Shown piece after piece: positions 8,076 to 17,183 of a stretch of DNA of 64,000 nt. Position numbers and translations under genes: made by a program. Numbering within the stretch: position 1 is the stretch's first letter; the number at the start of each line of letters is the position of its first letter. Under the pieces are notes generated by a model. The model saw nothing but the letters and a program-made list of their open reading frames with translations, did not search any database and was not told where the DNA came from. This DNA comes from Streptomyces sp. ISL-10 (GTDB lineage: Bacteria > Actinomycetota > Actinomycetes > Streptomycetales > Streptomycetaceae), in NCBI RefSeq assembly GCF_018614575.1, contig NZ_JAGGOJ010000029.1, positions 16,481 through 80,480 of the forward strand, in the 5' to 3' direction.

Positions 8076-8489
8076 GTGTACGGGAGCCATGAGCCGCCCC
8101 CTGGATTCGATGGACCGTCCTACGAGTTCCTAGAGCCACGCAGGAGACCGCCGACTTACGCCGCCGGGCCTCGCCAGGAAGTGGGCGTCACGCCAGAGGT
8201 GATGACCGCCCTCGCGGAGCTGCGCGCCGCGCGCCGTTCCAAGGTCTTCCCCGTCGCCACCGCCGTGCTCGGCCTTTACCTGATCAATGCGCTCCTGGCG
8301 AGCACGGCGGGTGACGTGATGGCGGTCAAACTCGTCGGCCACCTGAACCTCGGGCTCGGATTGGCGCTGCTGCAGTGCGGCACCACGCTGGCGGCCTGCC
8401 GGTGGTACGCGCGCTACGCCGGCACCACCCTGGATCCGCTGGTCGAGAGGGCACGTGCGGGGCTCGGATTCCGAGGGGAGGAGCGGTGA
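8076..8489 (+). CDS. DUF485 membrane protein
   Basis: A 137-residue small membrane protein with a ~45-residue cytoplasmic N-terminus, a helix around residues 60-75 and another around 85-107. The first helix region (RRSKVFPVATAVLGLYL) fits DUF485. Proteins of this family accompany sodium:solute symporters for acetate or pyruvate (compare YjcH-ActP and MctB-MctC). Its stop overlaps the symporter GTG as GTGA, indicating translational coupling. The GTG start is preceded by GAGGAG about 8 bases upstream. Confidence 0.85.
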   Translation: MYGSHEPPPGFDGPSYEFLEPRRRPPTYAAGPRQEVGVTPEVMTALAELRAARRSKVFPVATAVLGLYLINALLASTAGDVMAVKLVGHLNLGLGLALLQCGTTLAACRWYARYAGTTLDPLVERARAGLGFRGEER

Positions 8490-10078
8490 ACGCGGCCTCC
8501 GTACTCGCGCAGGAGAACCGCACGGGACTCGTCCTCACCGTCTTCGCGGTCTTCGTCGTCGGTGTCGTGCTCATGTCCCTGATGGACGCCTCCGAGACGG
8601 ACACGCCCCGCCGCTTCTTCGTCAGCGGTCGCAAGCTGTCCTCCTCGCGCAACGGCATAGCCCTGTTCGGCGACTTCATCTCCGCCGCGACGTTGCTGGG
8701 CACCCCGGGGCTGATCGCCCTGGCCGGGTTCGACGGCATCCCCTACCTGCTGGGCCCCATCGTCGCCTGGGCAGTGATCCTCCTGTTGATCGCCGAGCCG
8801 TTTCACAACACCGGCCGCTACACGGTCGGTGACGTCCTCGCGCACCATCTGCGCCCTGGCCCCGTGCACTTGGCCCTGGGGCTCGCCACCCTGGTGATCT
8901 CCCTTTTCTATCTGACGGCCCAGCTGGTGGGGGCCGGGTCCCTCGCCGCCCCGTTGCTCGGCATCTCCGGAGTGGCCGCCCAGAACCTCCTGATGTTGTT
9001 CCTCGGCGTCCTGATGATCATCTATGTGGCCCTCAGCGGTATGCACGGTGCGACCCTGGTGCAGTGCTTCAAGGCGGCCTTTCTGCTGGTCGCCAGCGCG
9101 TTCCTGGCTTTGTTGGTGCTGGCGGAGTTCGGTTGGAATCCCAGTGATCTGCTCGGGGCCGCGGCCGAGCGCAGCGGCGTCGGCGAACGCTTCCTGGCGC
9201 CGGGAGCACGGTCCCAGGGAGGTGCCGCCGCCACGCTGGATGGACTGAGCCTGCAACTGGGCGCGGTGCTTGGCGCCGCAGGCCTACCGCACCTTCTGCT
9301 ACGCCTGGGAGCGGTGCCGACCGCACGAGCCGCCCGGAAGTCCGTCCAGTGGACGGCCGTTTTGACCTGCGTCTTCTGTGTCACGGCCGGGGTCCTGGGG
9401 TTCGGCGCAGCGGCCCTGGTCGGCCCGCAAGAGGTCATGACGGGGAACTCCTCGGGGAACACAGCCACACTGCTGCTGAGCGACGCCCTCGGCGGGTCGC
9501 CGCTGCTCACCCTGATGGCCTGCGTGGCGTTCGCCACCATCCTGGCGGTCGTAGCGGGCGTCGCCCTCGCCGCGGCGACCTCGGTGGCGCACGACATCTA
9601 CGGCGTGGTGATCAGGAAAGGGCGCGCCACCGAGTTCCAGGAAGTGCTGGTGGCCCGGGTATCGGTGGTGCTGATCGGCTCCGCGGCGACGGCCCTTGCC
9701 CTGTGGGCCTCGCGTATCAACGTCTCCTTCGCCGCCGGACTGGCCTTCGCGGTCGCCGCCTCAGCCGTCCTCCCCGCGCTGCTGTACGGCCTGTACTGGC
9801 GGGGCTTCACGACCACCGGAGCGGTGTGGAGCATCTACGGCGGCTTGATCTGCTCGGTGTCTCTGGCCGTGTTGTCTCCCGCCGTCTCCGGAACCCCCAC
9901 GGCGTTGTTCCCCGACCTGGACTTCGCCGTTTTCCCGCTGCGGTATCCGAGCATCGTCTCCATCCCTCTCGCCTTCATGCTCGGATGGCTCGGCTCCGTG
10001 CTCAGCAGGGAGAAGCCCCAGCGGGCCGCCCGGTCCGCCTTCGAACACCGCATGTTCGTAGGCAGCGACGCCTCGTGA
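8486..10078 (+). CDS. Sodium:solute symporter, acetate/pyruvate (ActP/MctC-like)
   Basis: A 530-residue integral membrane transporter of the SSS family with about 13 hydrophobic segments. The RRFFVSGRKLSSSRNGIALFG element after the first helix and GDFISAATLLGTPGL are characteristic of ActP-type permeases; the later segment GxGLPHLLLRLGAVP also fits. The likely role is sodium- or proton-coupled uptake of short monocarboxylates such as acetate, pyruvate or propionate. The start is coupled to the DUF485 gene. The long open frame upstream of 8486 is only an extension in the DUF485 overlap. A lactate module at 16-22 kb would use related substrates, but nothing links the two directly. Confidence 0.87.
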   Translation: MNAASVLAQENRTGLVLTVFAVFVVGVVLMSLMDASETDTPRRFFVSGRKLSSSRNGIALFGDFISAATLLGTPGLIALAGFDGIPYLLGPIVAWAVILLLIAEPFHNTGRYTVGDVLAHHLRPGPVHLALGLATLVISLFYLTAQLVGAGSLAAPLLGISGVAAQNLLMLFLGVLMIIYVALSGMHGATLVQCFKAAFLLVASAFLALLVLAEFGWNPSDLLGAAAERSGVGERFLAPGARSQGGAAATLDGLSLQLGAVLGAAGLPHLLLRLGAVPTARAARKSVQWTAVLTCVFCVTAGVLGFGAAALVGPQEVMTGNSSGNTATLLLSDALGGSPLLTLMACVAFATILAVVAGVALAAATSVAHDIYGVVIRKGRATEFQEVLVARVSVVLIGSAATALALWASRINVSFAAGLAFAVAASAVLPALLYGLYWRGFTTTGAVWSIYGGLICSVSLAVLSPAVSGTPTALFPDLDFAVFPLRYPSIVSIPLAFMLGWLGSVLSREKPQRAARSAFEHRMFVGSDAS

Positions 10079-10179
10079 ATCGCAGCGCGGCGCGAGGCGA
10101 CATCACCGTGGCGAGGGGGGCGACGGCTTGGTCGGCGAGGCAGCGATGAGGAGGTCGCAAGCCGCGTCCTCGTCGCAGG

Positions 10180-12966
10180 TCATGTACGGGGCGCCGGCTT
10201 GGTCGCGAAACGGCGGATCAGGTCGGCACGCGAAGTGACGCCCAGGCGTTCGAAGATGCGTCGCAGGTGGTAGTCGACCGTGCGCGGGCTCAGGCACAAG
10301 CGGGCGGCGACCTCCTTGTTGGTCGCTCCCTTCGCCACGAGCAGGATGATCTGGTGTTGACGGGATGTCAGCATTCCTGTCGCGCTGCTCGGCCCGGCGG
10401 AGTCCGTGTCCTCGGTCGGCCCGTCGTCACCAGCGGCCCGCAGCTCGGCGCGCGTTCGGTCGAGCCACAGCCGTGCCCGGTGTCTCCGGAAGACTTCTGC
10501 CGCCTCCCGGAGATGGGCACGGGCGTCCGCGCGCCGGCGCTCGCGGTTGAGGTGTTCGCCGTAGAGCAGGGCTGTGCGGGCCCGTTCCAGCTCACGATCA
10601 CCGGGTGGGTGCAGGTGCAGGGCGAGCCGGAAGTGCTCCTCTGCGTGGTCCGCTTCAAGGAGCGCACGGCAGCGCGCCGCAAGGGCCGCCGGCCACCCCC
10701 GGCCTATCGCCTCGGCCCACCGGATGAAACTCGCCGCGGCCCGCTCTGCCCGAGGACGGTGACCGGCACGGACGGCGGCCTCCACATAGGTGGGCGCGGC
10801 CTCGAGCGCGATACCCGGGTGTCCTTGCCTGGTCCTGGTCAGCCGATGCAGCCTGGCTGCGGCTTCGCTCCAGTTCCCCGAGGCGAGATCGAGGTGGGCC
10901 AGGCCCCACAGGCCGAGGGCGGGGGCGAGTCCGACGCCTGCCGCCGCATCGCCGACGACGCGGTCCGCGTACTGCTCGCAGGTCTCGGCATCCCCGGCGA
11001 GTCCGGCGGCGAGCATCAGCATCCCCATCAGGGTGCGGACGCAGTGGAGCTGGCCCGTCTCATGGGCCAGCCGCAGTGCCTCGGTAGCGGTGAGCGTCGC
11101 CGCCTCCGGCCCGTTCAGCCAGCATTCGGGGTAGGCGAGGTACTGCATGGCGTACGCCATGGTCGGTGTGTCCCGTTCCTCGCGTGCCCGGGCCACCGCG
11201 CGGGTGGCCAGCGAACGGGCGCGTAGGTCGTCGGCGACGAAGAGCGCTCCCTGGGATCCCCATACGAGGAGAACGGGATCGTCCATCGACGTGGCGGCCG
11301 CCAGGTGTTCGCGCAGCCGGGGCACCGCCTCCCGAAGCCGGTCCTGAAAGGAATCGGCGACCGCCAGGAGAATGCCGGCAGACCATCGGGTCTCCGGCTG
11401 GACTGGTTCACAAGAGGCGTCGAGTACGGCCGGCACGCGTTCGCCGGCCCGCACCAGCGAGGCCGTGTCTCCGGCATGCAGCCCTGTCTCCCCTGCGGCC
11501 ACCAGCGCCTTGACCGCGAGGGCGGGGTCGGCGCCGGCGAGCGCGTCGGCGGCGTCCATCATGCGGTCGCAGGCATCAGGTGCCGCTGCGCAGTGCTGCG
11601 AGATCACTGCGTGCAGGTAGGCGATGTGTCCCCGTACGGACATCGCGTCCGCACCGACCAGGGTCTTTGCCCGCTCCAGCAGGCGTGCGGCGTGCCGCAG
11701 CCGCCCGGAGCGCCTGCCGACATCGGCCGCGGCGAGCAAGCGGGTTCCCCGGTGGGCATCCTCAACTGTCAGTTCGGCCGAGCGTGCCATCAGCGCCCCG
11801 GCGTGGGCGTACTCGCCCCGTCGGCGGGCCTGGGTGGCCTGGCGCTCCAACTCGTCGGCCAGGTGGGCGTCGGCGCCCGGCAGCAGTGCGGCCTCATGCC
11901 ACCAACGGCGGTGGTCGTCGGTGTCGGCGAACACGCGAGCCAGCAGCGTGTGCGCCCAGTGCCGATCGGTCAGGTCCACACCACGGTAGATGGCGTCGGG
12001 AAGGTCGGCGCGACGGAAGGAGACGGTGGCCTGGTCCACGGTGACCAGCTCCCCGGCCACGGCGGGTTTCAGGGCCGCCGGGGTGATGCCCACCTGGAGC
12101 GCCACGCGGAACAGGGACGGGAGATCCAGGCGCGGTTCGGCGGCGAGCAGCACCAGCAGCCGCCGGCAGTCCTCGGGAAGGCGACGGAACGGACCGAGTC
12201 TGAGATGCGCGAGGCACGGTCCCAACGGCAGTGGGTCGGGCAGCCGGAAGAGCTGGCTGAGCTGAGCGGGGTCCAGTGTCCGCAGCAGCTCGAGCAGGAC
12301 GAGGGGGTTGCCACCGGCCGTGTGGACGAGCACCTCGCGCACGGCGGGCGCCACCGGAGAGGGCTGGTATCGCGCGATCAGCCGCAGGCAGTCGCGGTCG
12401 TTCATGCCCAGGAGGTGGAGCACCGGCACACCTGGCATCAGTGCGGCCGCGTCGCCGTCCGTCGCGGCGAGGATCACCACGCGTTCGGTGCTGATCCTGC
12501 GGGCCACGAAGCCGAGGGCGTACCGGGACTCCGCGTCGACCCACTGCAGGTCGTCGACACGGACCAGCACCGGACGCCTGCCGCTTGCGGTCGCCAGGAG
12601 CTCCAGCAGGGCGACCGGGACGAGTGACCGCTCCGCCGGGGGTGGGACCAGACCGCGAAGCAGTCGCTCAGCGACCTGCCGGCAGGGCGGCGGCACCCCG
12701 CGGAGGTCGCCGGCCAGCGGCCGGACGAGTCGTTGAACCGCTCCGTAGCCGAGGGTCTGTTCCGCCTGCACACCGTCGGCGCAGAGCGTCCAGATGTCGT
12801 GCTCCAGGTGCGTCGCGTAGCGGAGCAACGCGGTTTTGCCGATCCCCGGATTCCCCGTCAGCAGCAGTGCCCCGCCGTCCCCCCTGCGGCAGGCCTCGAG
12901 CCTCGCCACAAGCTCTCGGCGCTCGTTCCGCCTGCCGACGATGGGGTTCTCGGCGCCGTACGTCAT
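10180..12966 (-). CDS. LAL-type LuxR-family transcriptional activator
   Basis: A 928-residue ATP-binding regulator of the large LuxR (LAL) class. Residues 38-45 are a Walker A motif (GNPGIGKT) and a Walker B-like segment (VRVDDLQWVD) follows near residue 130. A long helical, TPR-like middle leads to a C-terminal LuxR HTH (LTSRQHQIILLVAKGATNKE and SPRTVDYHLRRIF) at about 865-920. Such proteins respond to ligands or inducer and activate catabolic or antibiotic genes. The start at 12966 is chosen because GGGAGG lies 9 bases upstream, dropping 22 residues of a longer frame. It diverges from a TetR gene across a palindromic operator. Confidence 0.92.
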   Translation of the reverse strand: MTYGAENPIVGRRNERRELVARLEACRRGDGGALLLTGNPGIGKTALLRYATHLEHDIWTLCADGVQAEQTLGYGAVQRLVRPLAGDLRGVPPPCRQVAERLLRGLVPPPAERSLVPVALLELLATASGRRPVLVRVDDLQWVDAESRYALGFVARRISTERVVILAATDGDAAALMPGVPVLHLLGMNDRDCLRLIARYQPSPVAPAVREVLVHTAGGNPLVLLELLRTLDPAQLSQLFRLPDPLPLGPCLAHLRLGPFRRLPEDCRRLLVLLAAEPRLDLPSLFRVALQVGITPAALKPAVAGELVTVDQATVSFRRADLPDAIYRGVDLTDRHWAHTLLARVFADTDDHRRWWHEAALLPGADAHLADELERQATQARRRGEYAHAGALMARSAELTVEDAHRGTRLLAAADVGRRSGRLRHAARLLERAKTLVGADAMSVRGHIAYLHAVISQHCAAAPDACDRMMDAADALAGADPALAVKALVAAGETGLHAGDTASLVRAGERVPAVLDASCEPVQPETRWSAGILLAVADSFQDRLREAVPRLREHLAAATSMDDPVLLVWGSQGALFVADDLRARSLATRAVARAREERDTPTMAYAMQYLAYPECWLNGPEAATLTATEALRLAHETGQLHCVRTLMGMLMLAAGLAGDAETCEQYADRVVGDAAAGVGLAPALGLWGLAHLDLASGNWSEAAARLHRLTRTRQGHPGIALEAAPTYVEAAVRAGHRPRAERAAASFIRWAEAIGRGWPAALAARCRALLEADHAEEHFRLALHLHPPGDRELERARTALLYGEHLNRERRRADARAHLREAAEVFRRHRARLWLDRTRAELRAAGDDGPTEDTDSAGPSSATGMLTSRQHQIILLVAKGATNKEVAARLCLSPRTVDYHLRRIFERLGVTSRADLIRRFATKPAPRT

Positions 12967-12999
12967 GAACGTACGCCTCCCGGCTCGCTGTCTCTGGTC

Positions 13000-13018
13000 G
13001 AGAATAATGATTATTCTC
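13000..13018. promoter_or_regulatory. Perfect 19-bp AT-rich palindrome, likely TetR operator
   Basis: GAGAATAAT-G-ATTATTCTC is a perfect 9+1+9 palindrome, strikingly AT-rich in this genome. It lies 34 bases upstream of the LAL start and 130 bases upstream of the TetR start, where it would overlap the LAL promoter. Inference: binding site of the TetR protein at 13148. Confidence 0.7.
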
Positions 13019-13147
13019 TCCCTGAAACACAACCGGCCGAGGGGCGATTGTCCGAATCACGCCCCCAGACCCGCGAACGCCGGACCGACCGGTCCCCGTA
13101 CGCCTGCGGCCCATGTGTCCGGGGGCCGGCCCGGTTACGCTGGGGCG

Positions 13148-13762
13148 GTGGCAGAGCCTGATTCCCTCGCAAGGCCGTCGAGCACCGTGATTCGCGAACG
13201 ACTGATCGAGGCAGCAGTCCAGGAATTCGGTGAGCAGGGCTACGATCGCGCGCGCGTGCAGGACATAGCCCGTCGTGCCGGGCTCTCCACCGGCGCCATC
13301 TATGGCAACTTCCGGAACAAGGCGGAGTTGCTCGCCGAGGCGGTCGACTACGGTCTTGCCGCCGCCGGGCGCAAACTCGGCCGGGCACTCAACCAAGGGG
13401 CAGCCCCCGCCGACGTGCTCCAGCTGATCATCACGTATCACTCCGACCCTCACCAGCGTTCCTGGGCACCGCTGGTGAGCGAGGCGCTCGCCGCGGCCAG
13501 GCGGGACGGGGAGGTCGCCCGCAAGGTCCACGCCGCCCTGTACCGAGCCGAGAAGTCCTTGACGGAGCTGGCCGAACTCGCCCAGCAGGACGGCTCGCTC
13601 ACCGCCGACATCGATCCCGCGCTCTGTGCCCGCCTCGTGCTGTCGGTGTCTCTCGGGATGGACGTCCTCACCTCACTCGACGTCAAGGGCCCGGACCACG
13701 ACGCCTGGACCGCCTCCATACATCGCCTGTTCGCCGGACTGGCGACCGGCCCCACCGGCTGA
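13148..13762 (+). CDS. TetR-family regulator divergent from the LAL gene
   Basis: A 204-residue regulator. The HTH spans about residues 15-65 (AAVQEFGEQGYDRARVQDIA then GLSTGAIYGNFRNKAELL). The C-terminal part is a helical ligand domain. The GTG at 13148 is preceded by a TACGCT -10-like box (13136-13141) only 7 bases upstream and no Shine-Dalgarno site, so a leaderless mRNA is likely. Its position suggests it represses the LAL gene through the palindrome at 13000-13018, and possibly itself. Confidence 0.87.
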   Translation: MAEPDSLARPSSTVIRERLIEAAVQEFGEQGYDRARVQDIARRAGLSTGAIYGNFRNKAELLAEAVDYGLAAAGRKLGRALNQGAAPADVLQLIITYHSDPHQRSWAPLVSEALAAARRDGEVARKVHAALYRAEKSLTELAELAQQDGSLTADIDPALCARLVLSVSLGMDVLTSLDVKGPDHDAWTASIHRLFAGLATGPTG

Positions 13763-14279
13763 TCACCTCCTCTGATCACCTCTCGGGGGAAGGCGCCCCG
13801 CCCCGGCACAACTCATGTACGACGGCGGGCCTGTAGCCCACGGCTGTCGGCCGCACCAGGGCAGAGGTCGGACGTCACCGGCGGGCCGCCGGGTGAATCG
13901 GCGAAGTCGCCGGTGTCGCACTGGTGAGACCGGCCGAGAGCTCCCCGAACATGCTGGTCAGTGACACGGCAGGAGAATTCCCGATTTCCGGTGCTCTTCC
14001 GGCCTGTTGACAGGGGAAAGGCCGCCCATCACTCTTCGGTTCAAGTCGCAGAGGGTGATACCGGAAACCGTTCCTACCGCCCCATCGTCTGCGGACCGGA
14101 ACGCGGAAAGCAGCGGGTGCAGGCTCTGCAACAGCTCCACCTTGGTCCTGCTGCCATCGCAATGACCTCCCATCGCACAGCGGATCGATTTGCAGATCCT
14201 TTTCCTGGCAAGCCGCGGCTTCGGTCCTCGGACGCGCGCCGCCGAAATTCGCCGACTGGCCCCTCACAAGGAGGACATC
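13763..14279 (+). other. Long intergenic region with hairpins, no gene seen
   Basis: Contains a duplicated TGATCACCTC (13761 and 13775), a possible hairpin (CACCGGCG 13876-13883 with CGCCGGTG 13908-13915) that may end the TetR transcript, and a leader for the copper-protein gene with an imperfect ATCACTCT/AGAGGGTGAT inverted repeat near 14027-14059. No ORF here has coding character. Confidence 0.4.
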
Positions 14280-15245
14280 GTGTCTCAGTCAAGGCCGGCC
14301 CTTACAGCCGTCACCACCGCTTTAACAGCCGGCGCAGTGCTGGCCGTTACCGCGCTCCCCACGACCACCGCAGCCGCCCGGCAAGCCGCACCGGCCCAGC
14401 AGCAAGCCACCGGCGTACAGACGACGACCGTACGGTACGGGCCGTTCACCATCCCGGCTACGGACGGACACGACCACGGAGAGACCGGGAACCGGCTCAT
14501 GCTGAACGTCCCAAAGCCGTGCGACGACTGCTTCATCACGGGTTTCAAGCCCAATCTCGTCTACGCGGACGGATCAAACGCCAACGTGAACACCGGACCG
14601 ATGCTGCACCACGCGGTGTTCGGCAACCACTGGAAACGCGACGTCGTATGCAACGGTCCACAGCGGATATTCGCCACCGGCAACGAGCGGGTGGAAAGCG
14701 TCCTGCCGTCTGGCTACGGCGTCAAGGTCGGGAAGGGTGAACGGTGGAACATGCTGTACGACCTCATGAACCACGCGCCGCAGAGCAAGGAGGTCTACAT
14801 TTCCGTCACCTTCACCCATGAGTCCGCGACGGGTTCCGGACTCAAGCCGGTCACACCGATCTGGATGGATGCAGGCGGCTGCCTCGGCAGCGTGTACGAC
14901 GCCCCCGAGGGCGTCAGTGAGAAAACCCGGCAGTGGCGGTCCACCATTTCCGGAAAGCTGGTGCACATGCGTGGGCACCTCCACCACGGAGGCCACTCCG
15001 TGTGGACCCAGAACCTGACGACCGGCAAACTCCTGTGCAAGATCGTGGCCGAGGAGGGCGGCAGTCCCGAGTTCATCGATCCCCACGGGCACACCGAGAT
15101 CTCCGACATGCCACCGTGCAGCGGGAACGCGCTCGGCAGGATCGAACGGGGTGACCTCTTGAAGATCACCAGCAGGTACGAGATCGAAGGGCACGTGCAC
15201 GACGACGTCATGGGGATCATGGTCGGCTGGGTGGCCAAGGACTGA
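14280..15245 (+). CDS. Secreted copper type II monooxygenase-like (PHM/DBM fold) protein
   Basis: A 321-residue exported protein. GTG start with AAGGAGG 5 bases upstream; a Sec signal peptide of about 33 residues ends near TTTAAA-type Ala-rich sequence. Histidine patterns resemble copper ligands of peptidylglycine/dopamine monooxygenases: a HH pair in MLHHAVFG (CuM/CuA-like), HMRGHLHHGGH further on, and EGHVHDDVMGIM near the end where the family has a Met ligand. Several Cys residues could form disulfides. The ascorbate-dependent hydroxylase role is inferred from these motifs, not shown. A hairpin separates it from the next membrane-protein gene, which has its own ribosome site. Confidence 0.6.
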   Translation: MSQSRPALTAVTTALTAGAVLAVTALPTTTAAARQAAPAQQQATGVQTTTVRYGPFTIPATDGHDHGETGNRLMLNVPKPCDDCFITGFKPNLVYADGSNANVNTGPMLHHAVFGNHWKRDVVCNGPQRIFATGNERVESVLPSGYGVKVGKGERWNMLYDLMNHAPQSKEVYISVTFTHESATGSGLKPVTPIWMDAGGCLGSVYDAPEGVSEKTRQWRSTISGKLVHMRGHLHHGGHSVWTQNLTTGKLLCKIVAEEGGSPEFIDPHGHTEISDMPPCSGNALGRIERGDLLKITSRYEIEGHVHDDVMGIMVGWVAKD

Positions 15246-15254
15246 ACAGGCCGC

Positions 15255-15298
15255 GCGGCGCGGTGGGATGGGCCTTGATGCCCGCCCCACCGCGCCGC
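15255..15298 (+). terminator. Hairpin between the copper-protein and membrane-protein genes
   Basis: A 13-bp stem (15255-15267 with 15286-15298) with an 18-base loop, no T-tract, located 10 bases after the stop. It may end transcription or reduce expression of the downstream gene. Confidence 0.6.
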
Positions 15299-15317
15299 CA
15301 CCACAAGAGGTGATCTC

Positions 15318-15857
15318 ATGAGCCTCGGTCGATCACGCGGCTCGGTTCCCCGGCGGCTGCTCTGGCCCGCCGACGTCCTGGTCTTCCTGGTCTGGGCGGC
15401 CAGTGTGTGGGTCGCCACGCGGGTGGAGGCCGGCCCCGGCCTGCGGACGGCGGCGCTCTTCGTGCACCTGGGGGCACTCGTCCTGGGAATGGGCTCGGTG
15501 CTGACCATCGACTACTACGGCCTGTTGTGGCTGTGCGGCAAGCGGACCCTGAGCCAGGTACTGGACTTCGCCGCACCGTTGCATCTGCTCGTCTGGACGG
15601 GTCTGGCCGGCATGGTGCTGAGCGGCGTCGTCCTCGGCCCCGATCCAGCCGCCGCGCTCATTCGGGTCAAACTGGCACTGGTCCTGCTGATCGCGATCAA
15701 CGGGGTGCATGCGCAGGCGCTGCACCGGACTCTGCAGGAGCAGGGAGACGAGGGGGCGACGCGGCGACTGCTGGTGCGCCTCGGGATCTCAGCCGTCCTC
15801 TCGCAGTTGGGGTGGTGGGGAGCGGTGGGGATCGGATTCCTCAACAGCCAGTCGTGA
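15318..15857 (+). CDS. Integral membrane protein, five predicted helices
   Basis: A 179-residue hydrophobic protein with helices at about 15-35, 44-70, 80-102, 110-130 and 150-172. The GAGGTGATCTC upstream gives a clear ribosome site for the ATG. It resembles small conserved membrane proteins of the CopD/DUF2269 type in layout, with a His in the second helix and another in the fourth, but I cannot name a family with certainty. Its position just after the secreted copper-like protein suggests a joint role in the membrane or redox supply (inference). Confidence 0.65.
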   Translation: MSLGRSRGSVPRRLLWPADVLVFLVWAASVWVATRVEAGPGLRTAALFVHLGALVLGMGSVLTIDYYGLLWLCGKRTLSQVLDFAAPLHLLVWTGLAGMVLSGVVLGPDPAAALIRVKLALVLLIAINGVHAQALHRTLQEQGDEGATRRLLVRLGISAVLSQLGWWGAVGIGFLNSQS

Positions 15858-15954
15858 GGACGCGGGGGTTGATCGGCGCTTCTGACCACTGGCGAAACCG
15901 TCCCGTCGGCGATCAGCAACTACGAGCCATCGTCGACGGGGCGAACTGCGCATG

Positions 15955-16140
15955 ATGCGGTTCTTGTTCAGCTGCTCTCGCCGACTGCCTCGACCACCTC
16001 GTTGACCAGCTCGTGGCGAGTGTGCAGCGGACGCGGTAGCCCTGCATCGCGGCCCCGGTGCCCAAGGCGATCAGCACGTGGGACTTGCCGGTGCCTGGAT
16101 CCCCGAGCAGCGGGTCCGGGACCGCACGGCGAGAGCCGAC
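15955..16140 (-). pseudogene. IstB-like ATPase remnant (IS21 family helper)
   Basis: The minus strand encodes LLGDPGTGKSHVLIALG, the Walker A region of IstB, then MQGYRVRCTLAT before a frameshift; the continuation HELVNEVVEAVGESS lies in another frame and ends at a stop. Only about 60 codons of the helper gene survive. Confidence 0.75.
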
Positions 16141-16249
16141 TGTTACCTGCCGCTCGGCGCGGTCTTCGTCACCGCCACCACCACCGTGCCGGCCACGGTG
16201 GAGCACACGAGGCGAGCCTCGCGCCTGGAGTCGTCGACACCTTCCAGGT

Positions 16250-17008
16250 CTATGGCCTCCCGGCTTCTTCGGTCTCGAGGACCGCGCGAACGATGTCGCG
16301 GTGGAAGCCGCGGATGTGCGCCTCCACGAGGTTGCCTGCTCGCTCGGCATCGCGTTCGACTATGGCGTCGTGGATGGCGTGGTGCTCCGCCCGCAGGCGG
16401 GCGGCGACCGCTTCCCAGTCGGAGATCTTGTGGAACGCGGTGAGGAGGGTGTGCCGGACGGCATTGCGGACGGCGATGGTCATGTCGGCCATCAGCCGGT
16501 TGCCTCCGGCCTCGGCGATGGCGACGTGGAAATCGGTGTCGCAGTCGTTGAACTCCTCGCGGGGCAGTCCTGCCTCGTCCATGCGGGCGAGCGGAGCGTG
16601 TATCCGTGCGAGATCGTCTTCGGTGGCGCGTTCGGCCGCGAGGCGGGCGCTCGACCGCTCCAGCGTGGCTCGGGCCTCGACGACGTCCGCGAGCGGGAAG
16701 TTGGCCAGCGCCATGTGCAGCCGAAGCAACTGGGTGAGTCCCTCGCTGGGCATGGCGGCGATCACGCTGCCCGATGCCGGTCCGGTGCCCACGCGGGCCC
16801 TGAGGACTCCCTGGGCTTCCAGCACGCGCAGGGCTTCCCGGACGGCGGCCCGGCTCACGCCGAGGAGTTCGACCAGCTCGCGCTCGGGCGGCAGCCGGTC
16901 TCCCACGCCCAGGTTGCCGGCGAGGATCTGCTCCTCGATCCGGGCGAGTACCAGCTCGAAGGTCCGGGAGCGGGGCACCGGCTCCCAGGCCGCGGTCGTC
17001 TCAGCCAT
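16250..17008 (-). CDS. lutR: FadR/GntR-family regulator of lactate genes (LldR/LutR-like)
   Basis: A 252-residue GntR-family regulator with FCD ligand domain. The winged HTH at about residues 15-80 includes GDRLPPERELVELLGVSRAAVREALRVLEAQG. The FCD part shows the usual Asp/His metal-site pattern (DFHVAIAEAGGN and later H residues). It is transcribed away from lldP-lutABC; in this family L-lactate binding relieves repression. The start at 17008 is preferred over an in-frame GTG at 17023 because GAGAGGG lies at the right distance. Two TGGTC-N-GACCA palindromes between the two genes are the likely binding sites. Confidence 0.88.
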   Translation of the reverse strand: MAETTAAWEPVPRSRTFELVLARIEEQILAGNLGVGDRLPPERELVELLGVSRAAVREALRVLEAQGVLRARVGTGPASGSVIAAMPSEGLTQLLRLHMALANFPLADVVEARATLERSSARLAAERATEDDLARIHAPLARMDEAGLPREEFNDCDTDFHVAIAEAGGNRLMADMTIAVRNAVRHTLLTAFHKISDWEAVAARLRAEHHAIHDAIVERDAERAGNLVEAHIRGFHRDIVRAVLETEEAGRP

Positions 17009-17100
17009 GGAAGGCCCTCTCACCCTGTGTCGGTCGCATTACTGCGTGGGGTGATTCCCCGTGCTTTGCCTTTCCGATCATAGCTTGAGGAGTCCGACGT

Positions 17101-17113
17101 TTGGTCGGACCAA
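17101..17113. promoter_or_regulatory. FadR/LldR-type operator 1
   Basis: TTGGTC-G-GACCAA is a perfect palindrome matching the TGGT/ACCA half-sites of GntR/FadR regulators, between lutR and lldP. Confidence 0.75.
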
Positions 17114-17135
17114 GCCAATTTCTGTCGGCGTACCC

Positions 17136-17151
17136 CTGGACAGACGTCCAG
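17136..17151. promoter_or_regulatory. Second palindrome class in the lutR-lldP region
   Basis: CTGGAC-AGAC-GTCCAG is a perfect 6+4+6 inverted repeat between the two FadR-type sites. It is unlike them, so another regulator may act here. Confidence 0.45.
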
Positions 17152-17183
17152 TGGGGTGCCTAACGTTTGAGATATCCAAAGCA

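Noticed and set aside
11305..12627. 440-codon plus-strand frame inside the LAL gene
   Set aside because: Shadow of a high-GC gene; Gly/Arg/Gln-rich with no domain, while the minus frame has Walker and HTH motifs.
16002..17083. Two plus-strand frames of 341-350 codons over the FadR-type regulator
   Set aside because: Opposite-strand shadows; the minus strand encodes a complete GntR/FCD protein.
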